From Actinomycetota bacterium (GTDB lineage Bacteria > Actinomycetota > CADDZG01 > JAHWKV01 > JAOPZY01), in NCBI GenBank assembly GCA_035765775.1, contig DASTWV010000043.1, positions 173,331 to 237,330 of the forward strand: DNA of 64,000 bases, in the 5' to 3' direction. Below, piece after piece: positions 8,240 through 16,464 of the stretch. How positions within the stretch are numbered: position 1 is the first letter of the stretch; every line of letters begins with the position of its first letter. A model generated the notes under the pieces. The model made no database searches. It saw nothing but the letters and a program-made list of their open reading frames with translations, and was not told where the DNA came from. The position numbers were made by a program, and so were the translations under genes.

Positions 8240-9376
8240 ATGCTCGCCGGCAGGACCGCCGTATTTCTGAGTTGCTCGGAAGCTTACAAGTTGTCCGTCG
8301 CATGTAAATTCCGGGATACTCTCGACGCGATGGGGATCAAAGGAATCATCGTCACCGAAGAGCCGAACCTAGTCGGGGTCTTCACCCTAGAAGACAAGGT
8401 CGACGCCTACCTGGACGCCTCGGACGCCTTCGTTGCGCTTTGTACGCCCGATAACACGCTATCGACTGGCGACGTGGAAACTCGACGGAACATAATCGAC
8501 GAGATCCAGCGGGCGCGGTCGAGACCCCTGAGGGACAGAGTTGCCGTATTCAAATCTCAAGCCGTCAAACTCCCCAGCAATATTCAGCCTGTCTACGAGA
8601 GACTCGACCCCGATGACCTTGCGCCCGCCCTCGAGAAGTTGCGGCTCCAAATTGAGGCATGGGACCTCCGTTCGTCCCACCCGGCCGGCCCAGCTATCCC
8701 CCGCCCAATTCACCTGAACGACCCCACGAAAGGGCTGCAGGTGGGAGAGCCGGAGCAAGCCGAGAGGAGAGTTCTTAATCTGTTCCTAGACTCTAGCAAG
8801 GATGACCAACGTGCTTATGTGGAGCGCCTTGTGGGCCTCATCACCGACGAACGGTCGAGCCAAACTGATCAATTGATTGCAGGCGCACTCCTCGAAGCCG
8901 CCTTAGGGCTGGACCCCGAGCTTATCGGCACGGAACCGATTGAGAAACTTGCGCGTAGCGACGACCCGACGTGCCGAATAGCGGCGGTGGGAGCGCTCTG
9001 GACGCTGGCCCTCACGCTGCCTGGGAGGGTTCCTCTTGACTTAGTAGCCATCCTTTGCCGCCCAGCCGTAGAAGATTGGTATGTATGGGCCCCAGCACTG
9101 GCAACCCTTCAGGAACTTGCCCTGTCCCGGCCCGAAGCTCTCGCCATTATCGCCGAATTGACTAGCAGCGGAAACGTCGATGACCGCTACGCCGCGACGC
9201 GAGCCCTTCTCGATCTGGCGAAGGTCCGTCCAGAGATCATTCCTCCGTCCATTGTTGAGAAGCTTAAGAGGGATCGTGAGGAATCGATCCGCGAGTCCGC
9301 ACGCGTCCTCGAGGCCGAAGCAGCGAGAGCCAGCGCTCACGCCAGGGATCGCGCCTATCGGCGGTTCTTCATCTGA
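8240..9376 (+). CDS. TIR-like domain fused to helical-repeat (HEAT-like) domain
   Basis: The 378-aa protein starts at the ATG preceded by GGAGG at 8-nt spacing; an upstream ATG at 8156 adds 28 unlikely residues. Residues about 6-115 look like the TIR-like nucleotide-binding fold: TAVFLSCSEAYKLSVA, IKGIIVTEEPNL, DAFVALCTPDNT, and RRNIIDEIQRA with Glu88 at the position where such proteins keep a catalytic Glu. Residues about 170-340 are repeated amphipathic helices (PTCRIAAVGALWTLAL, DDRYAATRALLDLAK) of HEAT/armadillo type, likely a sensing or scaffolding part. TIR domains often degrade NAD+ or make signal nucleotides in antiphage systems; that role here is inferred. Confidence 0.7.
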   Translation: MLAGRTAVFLSCSEAYKLSVACKFRDTLDAMGIKGIIVTEEPNLVGVFTLEDKVDAYLDASDAFVALCTPDNTLSTGDVETRRNIIDEIQRARSRPLRDRVAVFKSQAVKLPSNIQPVYERLDPDDLAPALEKLRLQIEAWDLRSSHPAGPAIPRPIHLNDPTKGLQVGEPEQAERRVLNLFLDSSKDDQRAYVERLVGLITDERSSQTDQLIAGALLEAALGLDPELIGTEPIEKLARSDDPTCRIAAVGALWTLALTLPGRVPLDLVAILCRPAVEDWYVWAPALATLQELALSRPEALAIIAELTSSGNVDDRYAATRALLDLAKVRPEIIPPSIVEKLKRDREESIRESARVLEAEAARASAHARDRAYRRFFI

Positions 9377-9394
9377 CCCCCATTTGATGAACGG

Positions 9395-9419
9395 TGAGCT
9401 TGCCCCGGTTTCCCGGACA
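9395..9419 (+). repeat. left terminal inverted repeat of the IS3 element
   Basis: It begins TGAGCTTGCCCC and pairs with the complement of the right end with four mismatches. Confidence 0.75.
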
Positions 9420-9460
9420 CCTACGATGAGGAGGCTATCCCTCCTCGGAAAGGAGCCCGG

Positions 9461-9750
9461 GTGCCAGCACCTCACCCAGCAGAGTTCCGCCAGCGAGCCA
9501 TCGAGCTCGGCCGGGAGCGGGCCAAGCCCGTCGCCGAGATCGCCAAGGACTTAGGCCTCTCGAAGTCCTGTCTGCGCAACTGGATGCACCAGGCCGACAT
9601 CGACGACGGCCACCGGGAGGGACTGAGCACCGACGAGCGCAAGGAGCTCGTCGCGCTGCGCCGGGAGAACCGGGTGCTCAGGATAGAAAGGAGATCCTGG
9701 GAAAAGCCGCGGCCTTCGTCGCCAACGAGAGCAACTACAAGACAAAGTGA
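9461..9750 (+). pseudogene. IS3 transposase OrfA, frameshifted
   Basis: A GTG start follows AAAGGAG. The product has a helix-turn-helix (FRQRAIELGRER, VAEIAKDLGLSKSCLRNW) and the leucine-rich coiled segment ELVALRRENRVLR. It should continue into KEILGKAAAFVANES, but that piece lies one frame over. One base is missing in the A-run near 9690; if restored, OrfA would end at TGA 9748-9750, overlapping the OrfB GTG. The original element probably made its OrfAB fusion by programmed shifting at a different point. Confidence 0.75.
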
Positions 9751-10626
9751 CCTTTGCCTTCATCGAGGTGGAGAAGGCCACCTACCCTGTCGCCACCTGC
9801 TGCCGGGTGCTCGGGGTGTCCACCAGCGGTTGCTACGAATGGCGCCACGTCAGACCCACCCGTCGGCGCGTTCGGTGGACGACGCCTCGCTGACCGAGAA
9901 GATCATCGTGCACAAGAGAGCTCCCGGGGCACCTACGGAGCGCCGCGGGTGCACGCCGAGCTGGTCCTCGGCGAGGGCCTCCGGGTCGGCCGCAAGCGCA
10001 TCGCCCGACTGATGGCCGCCGCAGGCATCCAAGGGATCTTCACCCGGCGGCGCAAGGGCTGCACCCGTCGCAACCCCGCTGACGCCCCAGCCGACGACCT
10101 GGTGAAGCGCGATTTCAACGCCACCGGGCAGGGCCAGCTGTGGGTGAGCGACGTGACCGAGCACCCGACCCACGAGGGCAAGGTGTACTTGGCCGTTGTG
10201 CTGGATGCCTGGAGCCGGCGGGTGGTCGGCTGGTCGATCGCCGACCATATGCGCACCGAGCTGGTCGTCGACGCCCTGCAGATGGCCATCTGGCGGAGGC
10301 GCCCGGCGGGCCAGACCATCGTGCACTCGGACCGGGGCAGCCAGTACACCGCCTGGGCGTTCGGCCGCCGGCCGCGGGCCGCCGGGCTGCTCGGCTCGAT
10401 GGGGGCGGTTGGCGACGCCCTGGACAACGCCATGGCCGAGTCGTTTTTCGGGACCCTGCAGCGCGAGCTGCTCGACCGCCGACAGTGGGCCAGCCGCAAG
10501 GAGCTGGCCCAGGCGATCTTCGACTACATCGAGGCCTTCTACAACCCCCGCCGCCACTCCTCGATCGGCAACCTCAGCCCAGTCGAGTTCGAGGCCCTTC
10601 ACTCCTACAAGCAAGACGCGGCATGA
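9747..10626 (+). pseudogene. IS3 transposase OrfB (DDE integrase core), frameshifted
   Basis: From the GTG the frame reads TFAFIEVEKATYPVATCC and RVLGVSTSGCYEWR and then breaks. The sequence resumes in other frames as VDDASLTEKI and finally SRGTYGAPRVHAEL onward, open to the TGA at 10624-10626. The rve catalytic triad is present in the last frame: Asp in WVSDVTE, Asp in HSDRGSQYT, Glu in MAESFFGTLQREL. At least two frameshifts between 9850 and 9930 disable it. Confidence 0.8.
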
Positions 10627-10641
10627 TCACCTCAGCCAACC

Positions 10642-10666
10642 TGTCCGGTGAACTGGGGCAAGTTCA
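10642..10666 (-). repeat. right terminal inverted repeat of the IS3 element
   Basis: The reverse complement begins TGAACTTGCCCC and matches the left repeat at 21 of 25 positions. Confidence 0.75.
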
Positions 10667-10670
10667 TGAT

Positions 10671-10893
10671 GCTTGAGTTTTCAATGGGGGCCGCCCTGCC
10701 GTCCAAGGGGCTCGGCTACTCATCCCTTTGTTCGCCAGCCGTTCGCTGGCCGCAATGTTCGCTCGAACCGTTCGGAGTCAGCCCCGTTTGCAGATGGAAG
10801 ACAAGCCGTAAATTGCGGTGTCTGTAAGCGATTAGCGCATCCTTACACTGTGGAGCGACGCGGATTTGAACCCCGGACCTCTACCGTGCGAGG
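10671..10893 (-). repeat. second copy of the tRNA-Ala 3' end with about 180 bp of its flank
   Basis: Bases 10851-10893 match the tRNA-Ala 3' half with about three differences in 43. The homology continues through 10671-10850, which aligns with 15102-15282 beside the intact tRNA; shared stretches include AATGGGGGCC, GGCTACTC and the segment just before the tRNA end. Both copies lie in the same orientation. It looks like an old attachment-site arm from an element related to the one at the intact tRNA. Confidence 0.65.
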
Positions 10894-11225
10894 TAGGCTG
10901 GGTCAAACCCATTGACCCTTGGTGACCTGCGGGAACGGTCCAAAGCGAATTGGGCAGGAGCGACGCTCCTGGCCCATCTCGGCCGGTCCCCCGGGGATCC
11001 CAGATGGGTTGCGCCCTTTTCTGCGCCCCATGATCCCCCCAGACGGCTGTTTGCCGACGCGCCGCCGAGCCTACAGAGCGCCCATGGGCGGCAGTTCGGC
11101 CGTTGGCTGGGATCGCGTCCCGCCAACTCGAAGCGTCTTCGTTGACGCAAAGGTAAGGGGCATGGAATAGGATCGCCAGGCGACGCTTACCGTTGTCGCC
11201 ACGCAGACGACACCGAGGAGGCACC
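10894..11225. other. gene-free stretch
   Basis: No coding sequence is supported. A small hairpin (AGGAGC-gac-GCTCCT) lies near 10957-10971. The end holds the ribosome binding site of the next pseudogene. Confidence 0.35.
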
Positions 11226-11482
11226 ATGCCGACCATAATCGGACGCCACGATATATCGAAGGGCAAGGACCATTGCCTTGCTTCGCCAAAGCGTGAAGAG
11301 TTTTTCGGTCCCTTCGGCGTCACCAACGTCGGGAGTTTCCTCAACCCATATAATCCGACACAAATGCCGATTCTGATGGCGTGGAAGCCCTCATGGCCGC
11401 GATGGAGACCGGGGCAGCGGGCGAGGCGATGCAGTACGACGGCGTCGTGCCCGAGACCCTGGTAATCCTCGTCGAAGAGTGA
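11226..11482 (+). pseudogene. small conserved protein (SPKREEFFGP type), frameshifted
   Basis: An ATG preceded by GAGGAGG opens PTIIGRHDISKGKDH, LASPKREEFFGPFGVTN and NPYNPTQMPILM. The matching rest, EALMAAMET and YDGVVPETLVILVEE, lies in another frame and ends at TGA 11480-11482. The total length (257 nt) is one base short of whole codons, so a single deletion near 11378 explains it. I recognise the pattern as a small conserved hypothetical protein of about 85 residues but know no function. Confidence 0.55.
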
Positions 11483-11591
11483 TCCGAGATTCACGTAATC
11501 CGGCTGCGCGGTTCCTCGGCGCCTAACTGGGCGTACTCGTGTACCGATGGAGGATCGCATAGGTCCTTACTCCAATCATCTGGCTTATGTC

Positions 11592-11636
11592 TGTGGAGCG
11601 GAGGAGATTCGAACTCCCGGCCTCTTCCGTGCGGGA
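11592..11636 (-). repeat. third decayed tRNA 3'-half copy (att-like)
   Basis: The minus strand holds a T-arm with five pairs around TTCGAAT plus an acceptor strand ending CCGCTCCA, and continues into an anticodon-arm stretch like tRNA-Ala. Several differences are compensatory in the T-stem, so it may come from another Ala-type tRNA gene or an incoming attP. The 5' half is missing. Confidence 0.5.
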
Positions 11637-12075
11637 AAGTCTGGCGCAGTTACGAAGGGGCTCCCAGACGGCGAACTGTCTTCCTTGACCTGGGCAACCG
11701 CCTAGCCGATGGTCTCAGCGCATGCGGACGTTACCCACTGTTCACGGCCAAAAACGGCCAAATGACAACCAGAGGACGGCCACCGCCCTGCCAGCGAATT
11801 CGTCTGCTGACCAGGATGCATGTGCTCAGGGACGAACCGTGGTGAACACGGATGGGCCACGGTGCCGCCAGCGAGAGACGGGTTCTTGGCGGCCTCCGGT
11901 CCTTCCTGATCCAGCGCGTCCCGGGAGCCGGCGTCCGGAGCCGATCCGTGGGCACCAGCAAATCGGCCCGGGGCGTGTCGGCCCCGAAGCCCAACCCTAG
12001 GGCCGACCCGAGGATCCGCCCCGCCCGAGCTAGCCGAGGTATGATGGCGCCGCTTGCAAAGAATGGAGGGGTTGA
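11637..12075. other. gene-free stretch
   Basis: No gene is supported. A short direct repeat of ACGGCCAAA occurs near 11747-11762. The last 20 bases hold a GGAGGGG ribosome binding site for the next small gene. Confidence 0.35.
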
Positions 12076-12270
12076 GTGCAAGAGTTCGCAGGAGCACACA
12101 GCGTAGATTTGGAGTTCCAGTCCGTCCTCGAGGAAGCTCGAAGGCTTTACTCGAACTATCTCGCTCTAGCCCAGGTGGCCGACCTCGGCTATGCCCAGTC
12201 ACTCCTGGGTGATGATAAGGCGGACTTTCCGGACACGCATAGTCCCTTGACCTTGGAAATTCACTCCTAA
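12076..12270 (+). CDS. small hypothetical protein, 64 aa
   Basis: A GTG start with GGAGG about 5 nt upstream encodes a short acidic, mostly helical protein (FQSVLEEARRLYSNYLALAQ) with no membrane span or known motif. Its stop is one base before the GTG of the SDH_sah protease gene, so the two are very probably co-translated. It could be an accessory or regulatory partner of the protease; no family is recognised. Its base composition is less GC-rich than the chromosomal backbone, which fits acquired DNA. Confidence 0.55.
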   Translation: MQEFAGAHSVDLEFQSVLEEARRLYSNYLALAQVADLGYAQSLLGDDKADFPDTHSPLTLEIHS

Positions 12271-12271
12271 C

Positions 12272-13228
12272 GTGCCGACCTGGAATAAACTGCTTAACGA
12301 GCTGGCAGACCAGGCTTCAGACACTGCCAAAGCGACCTGGCTGTCGCAGAAGACTCAGCAAGTACTCACTTCTATCGGACAACTAAGGGGTAATCTTAAC
12401 GCAATTGTATATGCATCCGCATTTTTGCAGAAACCGCAGGCTCCTCCTCCGCTAATCAGTATCACGCACGAAGACCTTGACGGATTGATGGCCGCAGTAC
12501 ATGGCACGGATTCATCGAGAGGGTTGGCGCTGATCCTGCACACCCCTGGCGGTGTGACAATTGCGGCGGAAACCTTGGTTGCTTACCTGCGATCGAAGTT
12601 CACCCACATCGAGGTTATCATTCCGGCTCTTGCTATGTCTGCAGGCACGATGATGGCCCTAGCTGCCAATTCGATTTACATGGGTCGGCAGAGTCAACTA
12701 GGGCCGATAGACCCACAAATGCCGGTTGGAGGGCGAAGTATCTCCGCCCGCGCTGTGGTTGAGCAGTTCGAGCGCGCGAAACTTGAAATCAGAGGCGATG
12801 CGTCCAAGGAGTTACCAGGCGACCTGCTTCTCGCTCATGTGTGGGCACCTATTTTGGCATCGATGGGACCGGCCCTGCTGCAGGAGGCACAAAACGCTCT
12901 CGACTACTCGGAGCGAATGGTGGCAGGTTGGCTTGCACAATACATGTTTGCGGGAACTCCCGAAGCCGAGGAGAAAGGCAAAGCCGTGGCGCATTATTTC
13001 AACGATGCCACGCAACACAAGAGTCACGGACGACGCATTGATCTGCGGGAGGCGAGGAGCCAAGGGTTGAATGTGCACCCCTTGGAAGACAGCCAGCCAC
13101 TTCAGGAATCCGTTCTTACTCTTTACCATCTAATGACAATTGCTTTCCAACAGAGCCCAGCGACGAAGGTCGTCCAGAGCAGCAGCGGGGGCGTCTGGCT
13201 TAAGAATTGGACTCCCGGCCAAGCATGA
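12272..13228 (+). CDS. SDH_sah family (ClpP/crotonase-fold) serine protease
   Basis: The 318-aa protein matches the serine dehydrogenase proteinase (SDH_sah) pattern: SITHEDLDGLMAAVHG, LALILHTPGGVTIAAETLV, then FTHIEVIIPALAMSAGTMMA with the nucleophilic Ser in AMSAGT, and SQLGPIDPQM. The fold is that of ClpP and signal peptide peptidases. The C-terminal third is helical and probably mediates oligomerisation. There is no signal peptide; one hydrophobic stretch around the active site could be mistaken for a membrane segment. It is coupled to the small gene before it and precedes the dCTP deaminase by 228 bp. The substrate is unknown. Confidence 0.8.
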   Translation: MPTWNKLLNELADQASDTAKATWLSQKTQQVLTSIGQLRGNLNAIVYASAFLQKPQAPPPLISITHEDLDGLMAAVHGTDSSRGLALILHTPGGVTIAAETLVAYLRSKFTHIEVIIPALAMSAGTMMALAANSIYMGRQSQLGPIDPQMPVGGRSISARAVVEQFERAKLEIRGDASKELPGDLLLAHVWAPILASMGPALLQEAQNALDYSERMVAGWLAQYMFAGTPEAEEKGKAVAHYFNDATQHKSHGRRIDLREARSQGLNVHPLEDSQPLQESVLTLYHLMTIAFQQSPATKVVQSSSGGVWLKNWTPGQA

Positions 13229-13456
13229 CCGATCGTTTTCCCACCGGGCTCCGCATCGGCGTCGCCAAACTAAGTTCGGGGTCATCGGGTGTTTGCGCAG
13301 TCCAACGTGATCGTCGGGTCAACCCCCTGTCAGCATGTCCCTGGCGGCCCGGTAGCGGCGACCTCCGCGGTGGCCTGCCGGGGGAGGGTTAGCCGTCGGT
13401 AGCGCACGTGACTAAGATGCGCTGTCCTCAGGCCCAAGAAGGAGACTTGCCTACCC

Positions 13457-14704
13457 GTGGCCGAACCTCCCGCAGACCTCTGCTGCGTGTTGCCAGAGCA
13501 ATACGTGCGCAAAGCCGTCGAAGAATACGGGTGGATTCTGGGTCCAAGGGTGCGACCTGAGCAGTACCAACCCGCAAGTTTGGATCTTCGCCTTGGGCCC
13601 TACGCCTATCGCCTGCAGTCAAGCTTCCTTCCCGAGGACGACCGAGTGATGGATCGACTTGCCGGCTCGAACATGGGCCGGATCGACCTCCGTAGCGGTG
13701 CAATCCTTGAGAAGCGTCGCCCATACCTCATACCTTTGGTCGAGCAGCTGCGTTTGCCAAAAGGAGTGCGGGCACGCTGCAACCCGCGGAGTTCAACTGG
13801 GCGACTCGATATATTCACCAGAACGATTAGTGACAAAAGCCACAGATTCGATGATATAGCCGATGGGTATTCAGGCCAACTCTTCCTTGAGGTGGTGTCT
13901 CGCTCCTTCACAATCAGGGTGCGGTCAGGCCTCAGACTGAATCAGGTTCGGCTGATAGCGAGTCCTTCGAGGCTTTCTGATGATGAACTTCTCAAGACCC
14001 AAAGTCGGAATCCAATTCTGCACGAGAATGGCGTCCCTTTGCCGGCTGACTCGGTGACAGTTTCTGATGGGTTGTTCTTGAGTGTCGCGCTGGAGGGGGA
14101 TAGAGCAAAACGGGTAGGCTACGTGGCTAAGAAGAATAGCCGGGAGCTGGATTTGTCGAAAGAATCAGCATATTTGGTGGAGGATTTCTGGGATCCAGTG
14201 TATCCGGAAAAAGGAAATCGCCTCATTCTTGAACCCGAAGACTTCTACCTCCTGATTTCGAAGGAGGGAGTTCGTATTCCACCTGAGTTTGCTGCCGAAA
14301 TGACGGCGTACGACCCTACCAGCGGAGAACTGAGGACCCACTATGCAGGGTTCTTCGACCCGGGGTTTGGGCACGACCCGACTGGCCGACACGGGACAAG
14401 GGCCGTCATGGAAGTAAGAGCGCACGACGTGGCGTTCATGATTGAACATGGGCAGAAAGTATGCAAGCTTAGCTTTGAGAAAATGTACGAGCCACCGAAC
14501 CGCCTCTATGGGCCGGACATCGGGTCGGCCTATCAAGGTCAAATTCGAACGGTGAGCAGGCATTTTCGAGCCACCAGTGTGGAGGTTCGACCACTACCAC
14601 TAACGGATTTCGAGGCTTCAGCCGACAAAGGCTCTGGCGTTGCGGTGAGCGAGGACCAGTTGAGGATGCTGGCTTCTGATGACGATTCGAAGGGCGCCGA
14701 TTAG
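13457..14704 (+). CDS. dcd: 2'-deoxycytidine 5'-triphosphate deaminase, two-domain form
   Basis: The protein converts dCTP to dUTP. Two dUTPase/Dcd-fold halves are visible. The first has YQPASLDLRLG, LPKGVRARCNPRSSTGRLD and GYSGQLFLEVVSRSFTIRV, whose Glu matches the catalytic Glu of Dcd (GWSGCIVLE). The second has GTRAVMEVRAHDVAFMIEHG and KLSFEKM. At 415 aa it resembles the long PF06559-type enzymes rather than the about 190-aa housekeeping Dcd. The GTG start lies 12 nt after AAGGAG. In this island an antiphage role (dCTP depletion) is plausible, since dCTP deaminases are known defence enzymes; that role is inferred. Confidence 0.8.
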   Translation: MAEPPADLCCVLPEQYVRKAVEEYGWILGPRVRPEQYQPASLDLRLGPYAYRLQSSFLPEDDRVMDRLAGSNMGRIDLRSGAILEKRRPYLIPLVEQLRLPKGVRARCNPRSSTGRLDIFTRTISDKSHRFDDIADGYSGQLFLEVVSRSFTIRVRSGLRLNQVRLIASPSRLSDDELLKTQSRNPILHENGVPLPADSVTVSDGLFLSVALEGDRAKRVGYVAKKNSRELDLSKESAYLVEDFWDPVYPEKGNRLILEPEDFYLLISKEGVRIPPEFAAEMTAYDPTSGELRTHYAGFFDPGFGHDPTGRHGTRAVMEVRAHDVAFMIEHGQKVCKLSFEKMYEPPNRLYGPDIGSAYQGQIRTVSRHFRATSVEVRPLPLTDFEASADKGSGVAVSEDQLRMLASDDDSKGAD

Positions 14705-15101
14705 CGTTGGTTTTGATTTACACCTCCTCACGGACGCGCGGTGCCTGGAACGGGGGACTCCTGGGCGTTAGGCCGAGGACGGGCGACCGAACGGTGTTCT
14801 ATGGGGTCCTCGGCCGGTCGATACGCGGTCACTGATCACGTTAGCGATAGCGCCCGCCGCGGTGGCCTTCTGGCCACCCCAGCGGGCGCCCAGACAATTG
14901 CCGACGCCCGGGCCGACAGCGGCTGAGTGTGTCGCCGGCGTGGCCTGCCTCGCTCCCGCCCCGGCGGGCGGGGGCGACGGGGGGGCGGCAGCGTTCTCGA
15001 GTGCCTTGGCGATGTGGTCGGGCTTGGACGGCCTGCAGCAGCCCGCTGTCGTCCATGAATTCAATTAGTCCGGAGCCCTGAACGGTTCGCCCTACTTCTG
15101 A
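14705..15101. other. gene-free stretch
   Basis: No gene is supported. The only strong structure is the palindrome at 14850-14889. Confidence 0.4.
14850..14889. repeat. 40-bp interrupted palindrome
   Basis: Outer arms GCGCCCGC and GCGGGCGC enclose inner arms GGTGGCC and GGCCACC around a TTCT loop, with small bulges. It would form a stable hairpin. It lacks a T-run, so it could be a terminator for the dcd transcript, a recombination site or a folded element end. Confidence 0.55.
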
Positions 15102-15282
15102 CGCTCGAGTTTCAAATGGGGGCCAGCCCCGGTGTCCAGGGGCCTCCGGCTACTCGCCCCTGGTGTGGCCGTTGACTCCGCGCGCGATATTCGCGCGAAC
15201 CGCTGGGAGTTAGCCCTGTTTGCAGAGGGGAGACAAGGCCTATTTTGAAGTATAAGTAATCCATTAGCACATCACTACACTG
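15102..15282 (-). repeat. flank of tRNA-Ala duplicated at 10671-10850
   Basis: This sequence directly 3' of the intact tRNA aligns with 10671-10850 over its whole length with scattered changes. It contains a local palindrome CGCGCGA-tat-TCGCGCG (15181-15197) that the other copy does not keep. It is probably the retained end of an integrated element. Confidence 0.6.
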
Positions 15283-15355
15283 TGGAGCGACGGGGATTCG
15301 AACCCCGGACCTCTTCCGTGCGAGGGAAGCGCTCTACCAGCTGAGCTACCGCCCC
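15283..15355 (-). tRNA. tRNA-Ala(CGC)
   Basis: The 73-nt minus-strand sequence folds as a full cloverleaf. The acceptor GGGGCGG pairs with TCGCTCC, the D-arm is GCTC-loop-GAGC, the anticodon stem CTTCC/GGAAG holds the loop CTCGCAC with anticodon CGC, and the T-arm is CGGGG-TTCGAAT-CCCCG. The discriminator is A and CCA is not encoded. Its 3' end is the repeat unit found three more times in the island, marking it as the integration target. Confidence 0.95.
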
Positions 15356-15555
15356 TAGGGGTTCCTCATTGTAGGCGACCGGCTCGGCCACCCTCCCCGT
15401 CCTACCCACAGGACACTCACTCCGCCCGCCGCTCCGCCATCGTTGCAAGGGGCACGCCGGGGGCGGGGCGGGCAGGCGAAAGGGCCCGTGAATCCCGCCC
15501 CCTGCAGCCGCTCCGCCAGCTGCCGCTGGGTAGGCCTCAAGCACTGCCACCAGCC

Positions 15556-16464
15556 TCAGGCAGTGACGTCGGCCCTCGCCCGCCACGCAGTGACTGCCCA
15601 GGCCACCGCCATCGTCACCAGGAGGCCCACGAAGCCGAACGCCTGGCTGGGCGTGACGCCGCTCTGGTCGAACCGGCTCCAGAAGTTCGTCGGGAGGAAC
15701 CCGCCGGTGAACCGGAAGCCCATCCAGGACTGCACCGCCGTCGCCGGGCTCAGCCGAGCCGTGCTGGCGACCCCCCCGACGATCAGGCACACGACGATCA
15801 CACCCACCACGGTGGCGACCGCCCCCAGGGTGTTGCGGGTGAGGGCGCCGGCCATGACGCCGATCAACGTGAAGGCCGCCAGGACCACGGCCCCCCGGGC
15901 CAACTGGCTGGCCGACGACGAGAACCCGGCGAACAGGGGTGAGCCAGCTGCCCCCGGCAGGTGGAAGGCGGCGGCGAGGATCGGCCCCAGGATCGACAGG
16001 AGCGCCCACACGACGAGCGTCAGCCCGAGCATGACCAGCCACAGGGCGACCCACTTGGCCGCCAGGACCCGGAGCCGGCGGCCCTCGTGGGTGAGCACGG
16101 TCCGGATGGTGCGCCCGCTCCACTCGCCACCGACCGCCGCCCCGGCGAGCAGCGCCACGACGAACACCCCGGGCATCGAGGCCATCATCCCGACCGCCAC
16201 CTCGCCCACCCGGCCGGGGAGCTCCTGGCGCCGCTCCTCGAGCGCCTGCCGGTTGGCCCCGGCCACCGCCTGGTCCCGCATCGTGACGCAGGCCGGCGCC
16301 GACGACCCGTCGCAGGCGGAGTCGATCCGGGGCGAGGCGAGCGACGACGAGGCGTTCGCGGTGGCGCCCCAGAGCAGCAGGCCGAAGAACAACACGGCGG
16401 CGATGGCGGTCCCCCACAGCAGGGGCCGGGCGAGCTTGCGCAGCTCAGCGGAGAGCAGCAGCAC
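15556..16464 (-). CDS. ABC-2 type transporter permease
   Basis: The 302-aa membrane protein has about six hydrophobic spans: residues 14-32, around 94-113, a long one after RVLAAKWVALW, AAFTLIGVMAGALT, VVGVIVVCLIVGG and the C-terminal GFVGLLVTMAVAWAV. A 60-residue extracytoplasmic loop with two Cys lies between spans one and two. This is the layout of ABC-2 family permeases. The gene overlaps the upstream ATPase gene by 20 nt, so together they form one export system, perhaps for a drug, peptide or lipid; the substrate is unknown. Confidence 0.85.
   Translation of the reverse strand: MLLLSAELRKLARPLLWGTAIAAVLFFGLLLWGATANASSSLASPRIDSACDGSSAPACVTMRDQAVAGANRQALEERRQELPGRVGEVAVGMMASMPGVFVVALLAGAAVGGEWSGRTIRTVLTHEGRRLRVLAAKWVALWLVMLGLTLVVWALLSILGPILAAAFHLPGAAGSPLFAGFSSSASQLARGAVVLAAFTLIGVMAGALTRNTLGAVATVVGVIVVCLIVGGVASTARLSPATAVQSWMGFRFTGGFLPTNFWSRFDQSGVTPSQAFGFVGLLVTMAVAWAVTAWRARADVTA

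Larger units (their letters stand above)
9395..10666 (+). mobile_element. IS3-family insertion sequence, degenerate
   Basis: The 1272-bp unit has 25-bp imperfect terminal inverted repeats (21/25 matching, beginning TGA and ending TCA) around an orfA/orfB pair typical of IS3. Both frames carry frameshifts, so the element is dead. No target-site duplication was found beside the repeats. It sits 18 bp after the stop of the TIR-like gene and ends 4 bp before a duplicated tRNA-flank sequence. Confidence 0.85.

Noticed and set aside
10851..10893. Possible second functional tRNA-Ala
   Set aside because: Only the 3' half is present; no 5' acceptor strand or D-arm precedes it on the minus strand.
11747..11762. 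ACGGCCAAA direct repeat as an attachment site
   Set aside because: Too short, and no integrase or tRNA match lies next to it.
1..12000. Idea that all frameshifts in the left part are sequencing errors
   Set aside because: Broken frames are concentrated in the island while about 48 kb of backbone has only one interrupted gene; single cases remain open to resequencing.
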